Assembly (NCBI GenBank): GCA_958346935.1
Contig: CATVTM010000001.1
Coordinates: 1-64,000 of the forward strand
Direction: 5' to 3'
Source of the DNA: an uncultured Collinsella sp.
GTDB taxonomy: Bacteria > Actinomycetota > Coriobacteriia > Coriobacteriales > Coriobacteriaceae
DNA length: 64,000 bases
Numbering within the stretch: the first letter of the stretch is position 1; the number at the start of each line of letters is the position of its first letter. Under the pieces are notes generated by a model, which was given only the letters and a program-made list of their open reading frames with translations, was not told where the DNA came from and made no database searches. Below, one piece after another: positions 16,006-24,762 of this stretch. The position numbers and the translations under genes are program-made.

Positions 16006-18432
16006 TTACGCGTGCCAGATCTCGTCGCGGTACTCGCGAATAGTGCGGTCGCTCGAGAACCAGCCGGAGGAGGCGGTGTTGAGCAGGGCCTTGCGGTTCC
16101 AGGTCTCCTGGTCGCCGTAGCTGCCGGTGAGCTTCTCCCATGCATCCACGTAGCTGCGGAAGTCGGCCATGACCAGGTCGGGGTCGTTGTTGTTCATGAG
16201 CTCGTTGTAGATGCTCTCGAAGTTGCCCGAAAGACCCGCAAAGGTGTTGTCCTTGAGCTCGTCCATCACGCGGCCCAGACGCTCGCGATCGTTGTTGAGG
16301 GTATCCCACGCAAAGTAGCTGTTGGATGCCCAGAGCTGCTCGACCTCGGGGGCGGTCAGGCCAAAGATGGCCTCGTTCTCGCGACCGGCCAGATCGGCGA
16401 TCTCGATGTTGGCGCCGTCGAGGGTGCCCAGCGTAATGGCGCCGTTCATCATGAGTTTCATGTTGGACGTGCCCGAGGCCTCCTTGCCGGCCGTGGAGAT
16501 CTGCTCCGAGATCTCGGCGGCGGGGTAGATGAGCTGGGCGTTGCTCACGCGGAAGTTGGGGATAAAGCAGACCTTCATGACCTCGTTCACGCGGGCGTCG
16601 TTGTTGATGACGTCGGCCACGGAGTTAATGAGGCGGATGGTCTCCTTGGCGAAGGTGTAGCTCGAGGCAGCCTTGCCGCTAAAGATGAAGGTCGTCGGCG
16701 TCACGTGGAAGTTGGGATCGGCGATGCGACGGTTGTAGATGTCCATCACCTTCATGATGTTCATGAGCTGGCGCTTGTAGGCGTGGAAGCGCTTTACCTG
16801 GACATCGAAGACGGTGTTGGGGTCAATGACCAGACCGGTCTCGGCCTTGACGTAGGCGGCAAGACGCTCCTTGTTGGCGCGCTTGGAGGCACCCACGGCC
16901 TTCAGGAACTCGGTGTCGTTCTGGAACTCCTTGAGCTTCTCCAGCTCAAAGGCGTCCTTGAGCCAGCCGTCGCCAATGGCCTCGGTCACGAGCTTGGCGT
17001 AGGTGGGGTTGGCCTCGGCAAAGAAGCGACGATGCGAGATGCCGTTGGTCTTGTTGTTGAACTTCTCGGGCGTCAGGGCATAGAAGTCCTTGAGCACGAT
17101 GTTCTTGATGATGTCGGAGTGGATCTTTGCCACGCCGTTGACGCTATGGCTGCAGATCACGGACAGGTTGGCCATGCGAATCTCGCCGTCCCACAGAATG
17201 GCGGTCTGGCGCAGACGCTCCTGCCAGCCCTCCTGTGTGGTGTCGAACGACTCGTGCCAGCGACGGCTGATCTCGTCGATGATCTGGTACACACGGGGGA
17301 GGAGCTTGGAGAACGTGCCGATGGGCCACTTCTCCAGGGCCTCGGGCAGGATGGTGTGGTTGGTATAGCTAACGACCTGCGTCACGATGTTCCAGGCGTC
17401 ATCCCACTCGAGCTTCTTCTCATCGATGAGGATACGCATGAGCTCGGGGCCGCACATGGCGGGGTGGGTATCGTTGGTGTGGATGGCCACAAACTGCGGC
17501 AGCAGCTCCCAATTCTCGCCGTGCTCCTTCTCAAAGGTGTCGAGCAGGCTGTAGATGCCGGCCGAAACGAACAGGTACTCCTGCTTCAGACGCAGCAGAC
17601 GGCCGTGCTCGCCAGCGTCGTTGGGGTAGAGGATGGCACTGATGGCCTCGGCTTCGGCGCGCTCGGCATCGGCCAGGGCATAGTCGCCACGGTTGAAGGC
17701 CTCCAGATCGAAGTGCTCCTCGACCGGCTCGGCAGCCCAGACGCGCAGCTTGTTCACGGTCTCGCCGGCATAGCCCACGACGGGGATGTCATAAGGAACG
17801 GCCAGGATGTCCTGCGTGTCCACGGTGCGGTAGAACGTGCGGCCGTTCTCCTCAAAGCCCTCGACGCGACCACCAAACTTAATTGTCACGGCCTTATCCT
17901 GACGACGGACCTCCCAGGGATAGCCGTGGGTGAGCCACTCGTCGGTGGCCTCGACCTGGCTGCCGTTGACGATCTCCTGCTTAAACAGGCCGTAGCGGTA
18001 GCGCATGCCGTTGCCGTAGCCGGCGATGCCCTCGGCGGCCATGGAATCCAGGAAGCATGCGGCCAGACGGCCCAGGCCACCGTTGCCCAGAGCCGGATCG
18101 GGCTCCTGGTTCTCGATGACGGACAGATCGAAGCCCATGTCGTCGAGCGCCTCGGCGACCATGTCGCGCACGCCGAAGTTGAGCAGGTAGTTGTCGAGCA
18201 GGCGGCCGATCAAAAACTCGATCGAGAAGTAGTACACGCGCTTTTTGCCCTCGGCGGTGGCGCGAGCGTCACTCTTAGTGGCGACGGTGCGGGCCTTCTC
18301 GGCCACGAGCTTGGCCAGGGCGTTAAAGCGGTCGAGGTCGCTGGCGGCCTCGACGCTCTTGCCGCTGATGCTCATGACGGCATCGCGATAGAGCTCGGTA
18401 AACTCCTGCTTGTTGTCGAAGATCTTATTCAT
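16006..18432 (-). CDS. glgP: Glycogen phosphorylase
   Basis: Phosphorolytic release of glucose 1-phosphate from glycogen chain ends, dependent on pyridoxal phosphate. The 808-residue length is normal for GT35. The PLP-lysine region KEASGTSNMKLMMNGAITLG lies in the C-terminal third, and the N-terminal half has GNGGLGRLAACFLDS and the HTNDTHPAMCGPELMRI segments. GGAAAGG precedes ATG 18432. It sits inside the biosynthetic run, between glgB and glgC, so synthesis and degradation are probably co-transcribed and balanced after transcription. Confidence 0.96.
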   Translation of the reverse strand: MNKIFDNKQEFTELYRDAVMSISGKSVEAASDLDRFNALAKLVAEKARTVATKSDARATAEGKKRVYYFSIEFLIGRLLDNYLLNFGVRDMVAEALDDMGFDLSVIENQEPDPALGNGGLGRLAACFLDSMAAEGIAGYGNGMRYRYGLFKQEIVNGSQVEATDEWLTHGYPWEVRRQDKAVTIKFGGRVEGFEENGRTFYRTVDTQDILAVPYDIPVVGYAGETVNKLRVWAAEPVEEHFDLEAFNRGDYALADAERAEAEAISAILYPNDAGEHGRLLRLKQEYLFVSAGIYSLLDTFEKEHGENWELLPQFVAIHTNDTHPAMCGPELMRILIDEKKLEWDDAWNIVTQVVSYTNHTILPEALEKWPIGTFSKLLPRVYQIIDEISRRWHESFDTTQEGWQERLRQTAILWDGEIRMANLSVICSHSVNGVAKIHSDIIKNIVLKDFYALTPEKFNNKTNGISHRRFFAEANPTYAKLVTEAIGDGWLKDAFELEKLKEFQNDTEFLKAVGASKRANKERLAAYVKAETGLVIDPNTVFDVQVKRFHAYKRQLMNIMKVMDIYNRRIADPNFHVTPTTFIFSGKAASSYTFAKETIRLINSVADVINNDARVNEVMKVCFIPNFRVSNAQLIYPAAEISEQISTAGKEASGTSNMKLMMNGAITLGTLDGANIEIADLAGRENEAIFGLTAPEVEQLWASNSYFAWDTLNNDRERLGRVMDELKDNTFAGLSGNFESIYNELMNNNDPDLVMADFRSYVDAWEKLTGSYGDQETWNRKALLNTASSGWFSSDRTIREYRDEIWHA

Positions 18433-18484
18433 ACGTTCCTTTCCCCCGGGGATATCTCCCGGAACGGTTATGACTTACATCCTA

Positions 18485-18499
18485 CGCCCCAGAGGGGCG
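18485..18499 (-). other. Short GC hairpin between glgB and glgP
   Basis: CGCCCC (18485-18490) pairs with GGGGCG (18494-18499) across a 3-base loop. The T-rich tail on the minus strand is poor, so it is at most a weak terminator or attenuator ahead of glgP. Confidence 0.4.
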
Positions 18500-18524
18500 G
18501 GTAATTACAGCGGTAACGGCTTTG

Positions 18525-20777
18525 TTACGCGTCCTTGGCGGTCGACTTAGCAGAAGCTGACTTGGCCTTGGTAGTTGCCTTTTTGGCAGCCGGCTTCTTG
18601 GCCGCGGCGGTCTTGACTGCGGGCTTCGCAGCGGCCTTCGCCTTGGCCGGAGCCTTCTTAGCAGCTGCGGCCTTAGGCTTCACCGAGGACGTGCGCTTGC
18701 GCGTAGCCTTCTTTGGCTCCTCAACCACCGGCGGCTTATAGCTACTCGGCCCGCGGCGCTTAAGCACCACGCCAGCCAGGCCGGGCACCTTGATCTCGAT
18801 GGAGTCCATCTGCCCGTTCCAGGGATAGGGCTCGCTCGAGCAGGTGTAGGGCTCCTCGCCGGCATAGCCGCTGCCACCGAACTCGGGACGGTCGGAATCG
18901 AAGATGACCTCCCAGTCACCCTCGCGCGGCACACCCACGCGGAAGCTCTCGTAGCTCGCCGGGTCAAAGTTAATCAGGATCACCAGGTCGTCGTCGACGT
19001 CCTCGCCCTGACGCACAAAGCTCACGATGGACTGCTTGGAGTTGTCCGCGTCGATCCAGGTAAAGCCGTCGTCGGTGTAGCCGCGCTCGTACAGGGCAGG
19101 CTCGGCGGTGTACAGGTGGTTGAGCGCCTTAATGAACGCCTGGTGATGCTTGTGGGTCTCGTACTCCTCGGTCAGGAACCACTGGATGGACTCGTAGTAG
19201 CGCCACTCGATAAACTGGCCGATCTCGTTGCCCATAAAGTTGAGCTTGGCACCGGGGTGCGTCATCTGGTAGAAGGCGAGCGTGCGCAGGCCGGCAAACT
19301 GGCGCCACCAGTCGCCCGGCATACGACCGATCAGCGAGCACTTGCCGTGAACGACCTCGTCGTGGCTCAGCGGGCAAATAAAGTTCTCGGTAAAGGCGTA
19401 CATGATGGAGAACGTGAGCAGCCCGTGGTTGCCGGGGCGCCACGGATAATCGGTCTGCATGTAGTGCAGGGTGTCGTTCATCCAACCCATGTCCCACTTG
19501 TAGTGGAAGCCCAAACCGCCGTCCTGCGGCGGGTAGGTCACGAGCGGCCACGCGGTGGACTCCTCGGCCATCATCATCACGTCGGGGTAGTGCGCCTCCA
19601 CGGCACAGTTGACCTGGCGGATAAACGCGCTGGCGTCCAGGTCCTCCTCAGTACCGTATTTGTTGAACTTCTTTTGGCCGGGATCATCGATACCAAAGTT
19701 GAGGTACAGCATGCTGGACACGCCGTCCATGCGAATGCCGTCCACATGGAAGTTCTCGAGCCAATACAGTACGTTAGAGACCAGGAAGGAGCGGACCTCA
19801 CCGCGGGCAAAGTCGAACTTGTGCGTGCCCCAGTTGGGGTGAATCTCGTGCTCAAACAGCATGTGGCCGTTAAAGGTGGCAAGGCCGTGGGAGTCGGCGC
19901 AAAAACCGCCGGGCACCCAGTCCATGATCACACCGATGCCCGCCTCGTGGCACGCATCGATAAAGTGCATGAGCTGCTGCGGGTTGCCGTAGCGCGACGT
20001 GGCGGCGTAATAGCCGGTCGTCTGGTAGCCCCAGGAGCCATCGAAGGGATGCTCCATGAGCGGCATGACCTCGATGTGCGTATAGCCCATGTCGTGCACG
20101 TAGTCCACGAGCTCCACCGACAGGTCGTCGTAAGTGTAGAACTCGCCGCGTTGCGCGGGGAAGGGATCCATGGGGCCGGGGTAGTTGCCGTACTCGTCCG
20201 GCTCGCCCTGCGGTGCGTCGCCATGGCGCTTCCACGAGCCAATATGCACCTCGTAGATGTTAAGGGGCTGTGACATGTGGTTGTGGCTGGCACGGCGCTT
20301 GAGCCATGCGGCATCGTTCCACTTATAGCCGTCGAGTGTCCACAGCACGCTCGCAGTACCCGGAGGGCACTCGGCCTTAAAGGCATACGGATCGGCCTTG
20401 TAGAGCTTTTCGCCCTCGTTGGTCTCGATGAGATATTTATAGAGCTGGCCCTGCTCGGCACCAGGAATAAAGCCTTCCCAAATAGCGCTCGTATGCACGG
20501 GCACCAGCGGGTTGGCTTCCTCATCCCAGTCGTTAAATTCGCCAATGACATGCACGCTCTTTACATCGGGCGCCCAAACGCAAAAACGCCAGCCGCGCGT
20601 ACGGTTCTGCGTGTCGGGGTGCGCGCCCATCTTTTCCCAGCTGCGCTCCCACGTGCCGATGCCAAATAGATAGACATCGTCCTTGGTGAGCTCCGGTGCG
20701 TGCGGGGCGGCTTTACGGGTTGCGGGCTTTTTAGCCGTTGGCTTTAGCTTTGTATCGCTCACGTTTGATCCCATCAT
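18525..20777 (-). CDS. glgB: 1,4-alpha-glucan branching enzyme with Lys/Ala-rich N- and C-terminal extensions
   Basis: Introduces alpha-1,6 branches into glycogen. The 750-residue protein has a CBM48 domain (WRFCVWAPDVKSVHVIGEFNDWD) followed by a GH13 branching domain: D350 in DGIRMDGVSSML, E405 in MMAEEST, and LSHDEVVHGKCSL with the third acid. A short basic N-terminal stretch (KPTAKKPATRKAAP) and a C-terminal tail of about 75 residues, rich in AAKKAPAKAKAAAK-type units, are additional to the normal enzyme. The tail matches in composition the one on GlgA. The start is uncertain: adjacent ATGs at 20777 and 20774 lack a clear ribosome-binding site, and a TTG at 20822 is also possible. It is the first gene of the glg run. 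Confidence 0.93.
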   Translation of the reverse strand: MMGSNVSDTKLKPTAKKPATRKAAPHAPELTKDDVYLFGIGTWERSWEKMGAHPDTQNRTRGWRFCVWAPDVKSVHVIGEFNDWDEEANPLVPVHTSAIWEGFIPGAEQGQLYKYLIETNEGEKLYKADPYAFKAECPPGTASVLWTLDGYKWNDAAWLKRRASHNHMSQPLNIYEVHIGSWKRHGDAPQGEPDEYGNYPGPMDPFPAQRGEFYTYDDLSVELVDYVHDMGYTHIEVMPLMEHPFDGSWGYQTTGYYAATSRYGNPQQLMHFIDACHEAGIGVIMDWVPGGFCADSHGLATFNGHMLFEHEIHPNWGTHKFDFARGEVRSFLVSNVLYWLENFHVDGIRMDGVSSMLYLNFGIDDPGQKKFNKYGTEEDLDASAFIRQVNCAVEAHYPDVMMMAEESTAWPLVTYPPQDGGLGFHYKWDMGWMNDTLHYMQTDYPWRPGNHGLLTFSIMYAFTENFICPLSHDEVVHGKCSLIGRMPGDWWRQFAGLRTLAFYQMTHPGAKLNFMGNEIGQFIEWRYYESIQWFLTEEYETHKHHQAFIKALNHLYTAEPALYERGYTDDGFTWIDADNSKQSIVSFVRQGEDVDDDLVILINFDPASYESFRVGVPREGDWEVIFDSDRPEFGGSGYAGEEPYTCSSEPYPWNGQMDSIEIKVPGLAGVVLKRRGPSSYKPPVVEEPKKATRKRTSSVKPKAAAAKKAPAKAKAAAKPAVKTAAAKKPAAKKATTKAKSASAKSTAKDA

Positions 20778-20998
20778 GACGCGGCAGCGTGTTGCCTTGG
20801 TGACTAGATGCGAAAGGTCCAAGGCTGCACGAATCGAAGGGACGGCGATAGTTCTATGATTCGTTCCACCTCGCGTGCTCGGTGGAACTTTCGGCAGAAA
20901 CTACGATAACACCTGTACGTTACTTTTATGAAGGAAAGTGGTTTTAGGGCGGCGTTTAATCGGTAAGCGCCATGTTTAGACCACTGGCAGAATTGCCG

Positions 20999-21066
20999 TG
21001 GTAAAACTCTTGACAGTTTTACCAATTAGGGTTTCAAGATTGTTAGTCTGACGTTTGGTAAAACGT
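20999..21066 (+). promoter_or_regulatory. Palindromic operator cluster in the glgB/HAD divergent region
   Basis: TGGTAAAAC (20999-21007) and GTTTTACCA (21016-21024) form a perfect inverted repeat around a TTGACA hexamer (21010-21015). Downstream, ACGTTT (21051-21056) and AAACGT (21061-21066) form a second palindrome containing the TTTGGTAAAACG 12-mer (21054-21065). AAACGTTT at 21061-21068 has the CG-centred core typical of LacI-family operators. The sites lie between divergent glgB and the HAD gene. The remainder of the 330-base gap holds no gene that I can see. Confidence 0.6.
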
Positions 21067-21108
21067 TTTTAGCAGGATGTTTACCATTTGACATCGAAAG
21101 GTTCGTTT

Positions 21109-21798
21109 ATGTCCCAGATCGCCGCCCCCAACGTTGCTTTTATTTTCGATTGCGACGGCACACTGGTTAATAGCACCCCCGTTTGGGCCTATGCCCAGCC
21201 CGAGTTATTGCACCGCCACGGCGTCGACGTGACGGTCGATGATTTTGCCCAGTTTGAGCATTTGTCGCTGGAGGATGAGTGCCAGGCCTACCACGACACC
21301 TGGGGCATTGGCGCGAATGGCGAGGAGCTTTACCGCGAGTTGGGCGAGATTTTGATTGATGGGTACTCCAAGGTGCCGCCGCGCGAGGGCCTCCTGTCAT
21401 TTTTGGAGCAGGCGAAGGCGGCGGGTATCGCCATGTGCGTGGCTACGTCCACTCCGGCCGAGCTGGTGCAGTCCGCGCTCGCTGGTGCCGGGCTCGACGC
21501 TTACATGGAGTTTGTTACCACGACGGGCGAGGCGGGACGCTCCAAGCAGTTCCCCGATGTGTACGAGCTGGCGCTGCGCCGCCTGGAGGAGCGCCATGGG
21601 CACAAGTTTGAGCGCGCGTGGGTGTTTGAGGACGCCGTCTTTGGCCTTAAGAGCTCTGGCACCGCCGGCTTTAAGCGTGTGGGTATTTATGACCCGCACG
21701 GCCGCATGAAGCGCGATGAGGTGCGTTCAAACTGCGATATCTTTATCGACAGCTATGAAGACCTGGATCTGGCCCGCGTGTTTTCGTTTGAGGGATAG
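21109..21798 (+). CDS. HAD-superfamily phosphatase, beta-phosphoglucomutase-like
   Basis: A 229-residue cytoplasmic HAD hydrolase. Motif I is FDCDGTLVNSTPVW near residues 12-24 with DxD nucleophile and acid; a helical cap follows (residues about 25-90); motif II is the threonine/serine of CVATSTPAEL near 107-116; motifs III/IV lie in FEDAVFGLKSSGTAGF. The cap type matches the beta-phosphoglucomutase/phosphatase subgroup. ATG 21109 has CGAAAGG upstream; a TTG at 21088 is also in frame. It is divergent from glgB behind shared operator-like palindromes, so a role with sugar phosphates is plausible but unproven. thiN starts 9 bases downstream. Confidence 0.85.
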   Translation: MSQIAAPNVAFIFDCDGTLVNSTPVWAYAQPELLHRHGVDVTVDDFAQFEHLSLEDECQAYHDTWGIGANGEELYRELGEILIDGYSKVPPREGLLSFLEQAKAAGIAMCVATSTPAELVQSALAGAGLDAYMEFVTTTGEAGRSKQFPDVYELALRRLEERHGHKFERAWVFEDAVFGLKSSGTAGFKRVGIYDPHGRMKRDEVRSNCDIFIDSYEDLDLARVFSFEG

Positions 21799-21807
21799 GC
21801 GAGGGCT

Positions 21808-22449
21808 GTGGCTTGCAAGGTATTAGTGGTCTGCGGCTCGCCCGTGGTTGCGAGCGCGGATTTGTTGCGTAGGCTAGCAGGGGAGTGCGATTACATTGTC
21901 GCCGTGGACCGCGGACTCGACGCGCTGCTGAGCGCCGGTCTGGGCTGCGACGTGTATGTAGGGGATGCCGATACGGTGAGCGACGCGGGTCGCGCGTTGG
22001 TCGATGCCGCCGAAGCCTTTGAGGTAGAACGACACGACCCCTACAAGGACTATACCGATCTGGCGCTGGCGCTCTGTTCCGTCCGCCGCCGCTGGCTGGG
22101 TGCCGAAGTGGTTGTAACCTGCGCCACTGGCGGCCGTCCTGATATGGCGCTATCCGTACTGGGGCTGCTCGCGAGTTACGAGGATGCCCCTGTCTGGATT
22201 GTCGAGGACAAGGTGGTCGCCCGCATCCTTCACGGAGGTGAGTCGTGGACCATCGAGAGCGCCGAGGACAAGACGTTCTCCATCATCGCCATTGCCCCCA
22301 ATACAGAGGTAAGCGAACACGGCCTAGAGTGGGGGCTAGACCACAGCCCCCTGGGCCTGCTAGCCGACACGGGCATCAGCAATGTCGTCAGGGGTACGGC
22401 CAAGATCCAAGTCCACACTGGCACCGCCATCGCTTACCTATATCAATAG
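21808..22449 (+). CDS. thiN: Thiamine pyrophosphokinase
   Basis: Transfers pyrophosphate from ATP to thiamine. The 213-residue protein shows the family pattern: DRGLDALLSAGLGCDVYVGDAD near residue 32-53, the PYKDYTDLALAL segment with the conserved KDxTD near 76-84, and TGGRPDMALSVL near 110. The C-terminal beta-domain ends with HTGTAIAYLY, which fits the thiamine-binding part. The GTG start at 21808 lies 9 bases after the HAD stop, so the two are probably co-transcribed. There is no TPP riboswitch visible upstream. Confidence 0.85.
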   Translation: MACKVLVVCGSPVVASADLLRRLAGECDYIVAVDRGLDALLSAGLGCDVYVGDADTVSDAGRALVDAAEAFEVERHDPYKDYTDLALALCSVRRRWLGAEVVVTCATGGRPDMALSVLGLLASYEDAPVWIVEDKVVARILHGGESWTIESAEDKTFSIIAIAPNTEVSEHGLEWGLDHSPLGLLADTGISNVVRGTAKIQVHTGTAIAYLYQ

Positions 22450-22477
22450 GCATTTAGAGTCTGGCTCAAAAAAGTTC

Positions 22478-22506
22478 TTGCACGCCACGCCAACTTCCCC
22501 TATAGT
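22478..22506 (+). promoter_or_regulatory. tRNA-Ala promoter
   Basis: TTGCAC (22478-22483) and TATAGT (22501-22506) with a 17-base spacer, directly upstream of the tRNA. The two downstream tRNA-Ala copies have an equivalent TTGCAT-17-TATAGT layout. Confidence 0.75.
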
Positions 22507-22519
22507 ATCTCCACGTCAC

Positions 22520-22595
22520 GGGGGCGTAGCTCAGCTGGGAGAGCGCTTGACTGGCAGTCAAGAGGTCAGGGGTTCGATCCCCCTCGTCTCCACCA
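22520..22595 (+). tRNA. tRNA-Ala (GGC)
   Basis: Cloverleaf: acceptor GGGGGCG with CGTCTCC including the alanine identity pair G3-U70; D arm GCTCAGCTGGGAGAGC; anticodon arm CTTGA-CTGGCAG-TCAAG giving anticodon GGC; standard T arm GGGGTTCGATCCCC. The CCA end is encoded (22593-22595), unlike the two other copies in the window. Confidence 0.95.
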
Positions 22596-22606
22596 TCGTG
22601 AATGCA

Positions 22607-22636
22607 AAGGCCTTCGGAATTCCGAAGGCCTTTTTT
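22607..22636 (+). terminator. Terminator after tRNA-Ala
   Basis: Perfect self-complementary stem AAGGCCTTCGGA with its complement through 22630, followed by TTTTTT. Confidence 0.85.
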
Positions 22637-22639
22637 CAT

Positions 22640-23272
22640 GGCAAAACACCTCGGCACACAAACCGATACCCACACCAACAAAAAGTTGCACAATTTATTT
22701 CCCATGTCTGTACATAGTTTGTTATCCAATCGCAATTACCAGTGCAGCTCGCTGCTCCATTTGGGCTTCAGGAACGTCTCCAATCACCGCTTGCACCCCA
22801 ATAACCTGCACCAACGTGAACAACATCCCAAAACAATCCCCTTGAGCACGCTAAATGAACGATATGTTGTTCACCATAAGCCAAATCAGTTTCACTAACA
22901 GCTTGTGCTAGGATACCTAACGTTACATGAGTTCAGCTGTGCTCGCGGCTCCAGCAAGTCGCAAAGCGCAGGGTCGATCAGCATCCGGCCGTAACGGCGG
23001 TGCCAGAAACACCATGAGCTCCAATAAAGATGTCATGCGACGTTTATTTATTTGTAATGAGTTATATCTCAATTGCAAATATTTATTTGTTTGCATGCGA
23101 ATACGTAGCAGTCCATCAGCTGTTTGCGTGCGGTCCAGTTTTGAAATCACTTGACTGGTTCGCACGCAGCCAGCTGAGGTTGCAGGCATTCTTGCGATAC
23201 GTGTCTGTGACCTCTGCGCTGCATTTGTACATACCGTTCACGGTGGGGCAGAGCCACGTGCTTGTCTGACTG
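22640..23272. other. Long non-coding leader region before the exopolysaccharide operon
   Basis: About 630 bases with no convincing gene on either strand. It is AT-rich around 22850-23100 (repeated ATTTATTTGT units at about 23043 and 23077). The operon promoter should lie here, but I cannot identify convincing -35/-10 hexamers. Short ORFs in the region lack family features. Confidence 0.5.
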
Positions 23273-23345
23273 GGCTCAGGGTTTGAATATGGAGCGCCTT
23301 CGCGCACAAGCGCCCTGGCGAAGCCATGCCCAAACCCCGTGAGCC
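23273..23345 (+). promoter_or_regulatory. Structured RNA leader upstream of loaP
   Basis: GGCTCA-GGGTTTG (23273-23285) pairs with CAAACCC-CG-TGAGCC (23331-23345), leaving a 2-base bulge. Inside are ATGG/CCAT and CTTCGC/GCGAAG stems. No T-tract follows, so it is not an intrinsic terminator. Because it precedes a LoaP-type antiterminator gene by about 30 bases, it may be the RNA or pause element that LoaP acts on. Confidence 0.5.
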
Positions 23346-23375
23346 ACACGTAAGACAGCAAAGGGGGTGGTGCTC

Positions 23376-23921
23376 GTGTGGTATGTGATCCAGGTCATTA
23401 ACGGTCGCGAAGACGTAATGCGCGAGCGCATCGAGCGCGTGGTGCCGGCGAGTGCCATGCAAGAGCTCTTTTATCCCCAATATCAAACCGAGATCAAGGT
23501 ACACGGCGAATGGATCGTCACGACCAAGCCGCTCTTTCCCGGTTATCTCATCTGCGATACGGCAGATCCTCGGACCGTGCAACAGTACCTGCTGCGTATG
23601 GACGACTTTGCCCGGGTGTTATCCCAGGACGGTCAGTTTGTGCCGCTGGCAAAAGAAGAGGTCCAGCTTATTGGCGGCTTTACGCATAGGGGAGACCGCG
23701 TAGTGCCCATGAGCGAGGCCCTAAAAGATGGCGACCAGGTCGTAGTAACGGCTGGTCCGCTGTTGGGCCACGAAGGCCTCATCAAAAACATTAACAGACG
23801 CAAGAGCACTGCTTATCTGGAGCTCAACCTGTGCGGCCGAAGCGTAACCACCCGCGTTGGCCTTGCCGTGCTTTCAGCCGAGCAGCGCACAATGCGAAAC
23901 CTAAAAAAGGCGATCGCCTAA
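23376..23921 (+). CDS. loaP: LoaP-type NusG paralogue, operon antiterminator
   Basis: A 181-residue NusG N-terminal domain plus KOW domain protein: MWYVIQVINGREDVMRERI opening, PLFPGYLICD near residue 53, and a KOW-type segment GPLLGHEGLIKNINRRKS near 127-144. It is not the housekeeping NusG, because it heads a polysaccharide operon, as LoaP and RfaH-like specialised paralogues do. It should bind RNA polymerase and suppress termination across the 14-kb operon. Several in-frame GTGs exist at 23367, 23370 and 23376; GTG 23376 has AAAGGGGG at 8-base spacing and begins with the family-typical MWYV. Confidence 0.88.
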   Translation: MWYVIQVINGREDVMRERIERVVPASAMQELFYPQYQTEIKVHGEWIVTTKPLFPGYLICDTADPRTVQQYLLRMDDFARVLSQDGQFVPLAKEEVQLIGGFTHRGDRVVPMSEALKDGDQVVVTAGPLLGHEGLIKNINRRKSTAYLELNLCGRSVTTRVGLAVLSAEQRTMRNLKKAIA

Positions 23922-23973
23922 CTGCAGGCGACTGCATAACGGAACAGGGAGGACCCTCGGGGGCGGGGACATA

Positions 23974-24762
23974 GTGTTGGAAGAGAACGTGCAAAACAAT
24001 CAAATGGGGGATGCGGCAGCGCTTGCTGTTACGCTTAAGGACAGACGCGAGGCTGCAAAGCTTAACAACGTTGGAAAGCATGAGCCTAAGCTTTCGGAGA
24101 ACGGTATCCCTGCCGACGTGCTGGAAAAGTTGTTGCCCGGTGACGATATCATTGAACTAGAAGAACCTGTCGTAAACGGTGGGTTCTTCTACCGCTTTAT
24201 TAAGCGCTCTTTCGATGTTGTCTCCTGCGGTTGCGCGCTCATTATTCTCGCGATTCCGATGGCCGTAATTGCTGTCAAGATCAAGACTGAGTCTGAAGGG
24301 CCCGTTATTTACGCTCAGCGTCGTGTGGGCAAAGACGGCAAAGTGTTTAACATTTACAAATTCCGTAGCATGTATATCGATGCAGAGTCTCGAGGCGCTC
24401 AGTGGGCGCAGGACGAAGATCCGCGCGTAACCCCTTTTGGCAAGTTTATGCGTAAGACGCGTTTGGATGAAATCCCGCAGTTTTGGAATGTCTTTAAGGG
24501 CGATATGAGCCTTATCGGCCCGCGCCCCGAGCGACCTGCGTTCTGCGAGGAGTTCGAGAAGCGCATTCACGGCTGGCATTACCGCACTATGGTCCGTCCG
24601 GGTATTTCCGGTCTTGCCCAGGTGACTGGCGGGTACGACTTGCTTCCCAGTGAGAAGGTCATGTTTGACCTACAGTACATCAAGACAAGAAATATCAAGA
24701 TTGATATTACGATCATGCTTAAAACGCTTGGCGTTGTTAGTACGGGTGATGGTGCACGATGA
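23974..24762 (+). CDS. Undecaprenyl-phosphate sugar-1-phosphate transferase (initiating enzyme)
   Basis: A 262-residue bacterial sugar transferase (phosphoglycosyl transferase) that puts the first sugar phosphate on undecaprenyl phosphate at the inner face of the membrane. A variable charged N-terminus (1-65) is followed by one re-entrant hydrophobic helix (about 72-95) and the catalytic core: [35 protein letters not shown] and [13 protein letters not shown], all diagnostic. The single membrane helix makes it the monotopic type. It starts with GTG 23974. Its stop overlaps the next start as ATGA. The sugar transferred cannot be told from sequence. Confidence 0.92.
   Translation: MLEENVQNNQMGDAAALAVTLKDRREAAKLNNVGKHEPKLSENGIPADVLEKLLPGDDIIELEEPVVNGGFFYRFIKRSFDVVSCGCALIILAIPMAVIAVKIKTESEGPVIYAQRRVGKDGKVFNIYKFRSMYIDAESRGAQWAQDEDPRVTPFGKFMRKTRLDEIPQFWNVFKGDMSLIGPRPERPAFCEEFEKRIHGWHYRTMVRPGISGLAQVTGGYDLLPSEKVMFDLQYIKTRNIKIDITIMLKTLGVVSTGDGAR

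Noticed and set aside
16012..18504. 830-codon open frame opposite glgP
   Set aside because: Antisense shadow of glycogen phosphorylase. It lacks a ribosome-binding site and domain motifs.
22466..22735. ORFs over tRNA-Ala reading [15 protein letters not shown]
   Set aside because: This peptide is the translation of the tRNA-Ala gene on the opposite strand and is repeated at each of the three tRNA-Ala genes.
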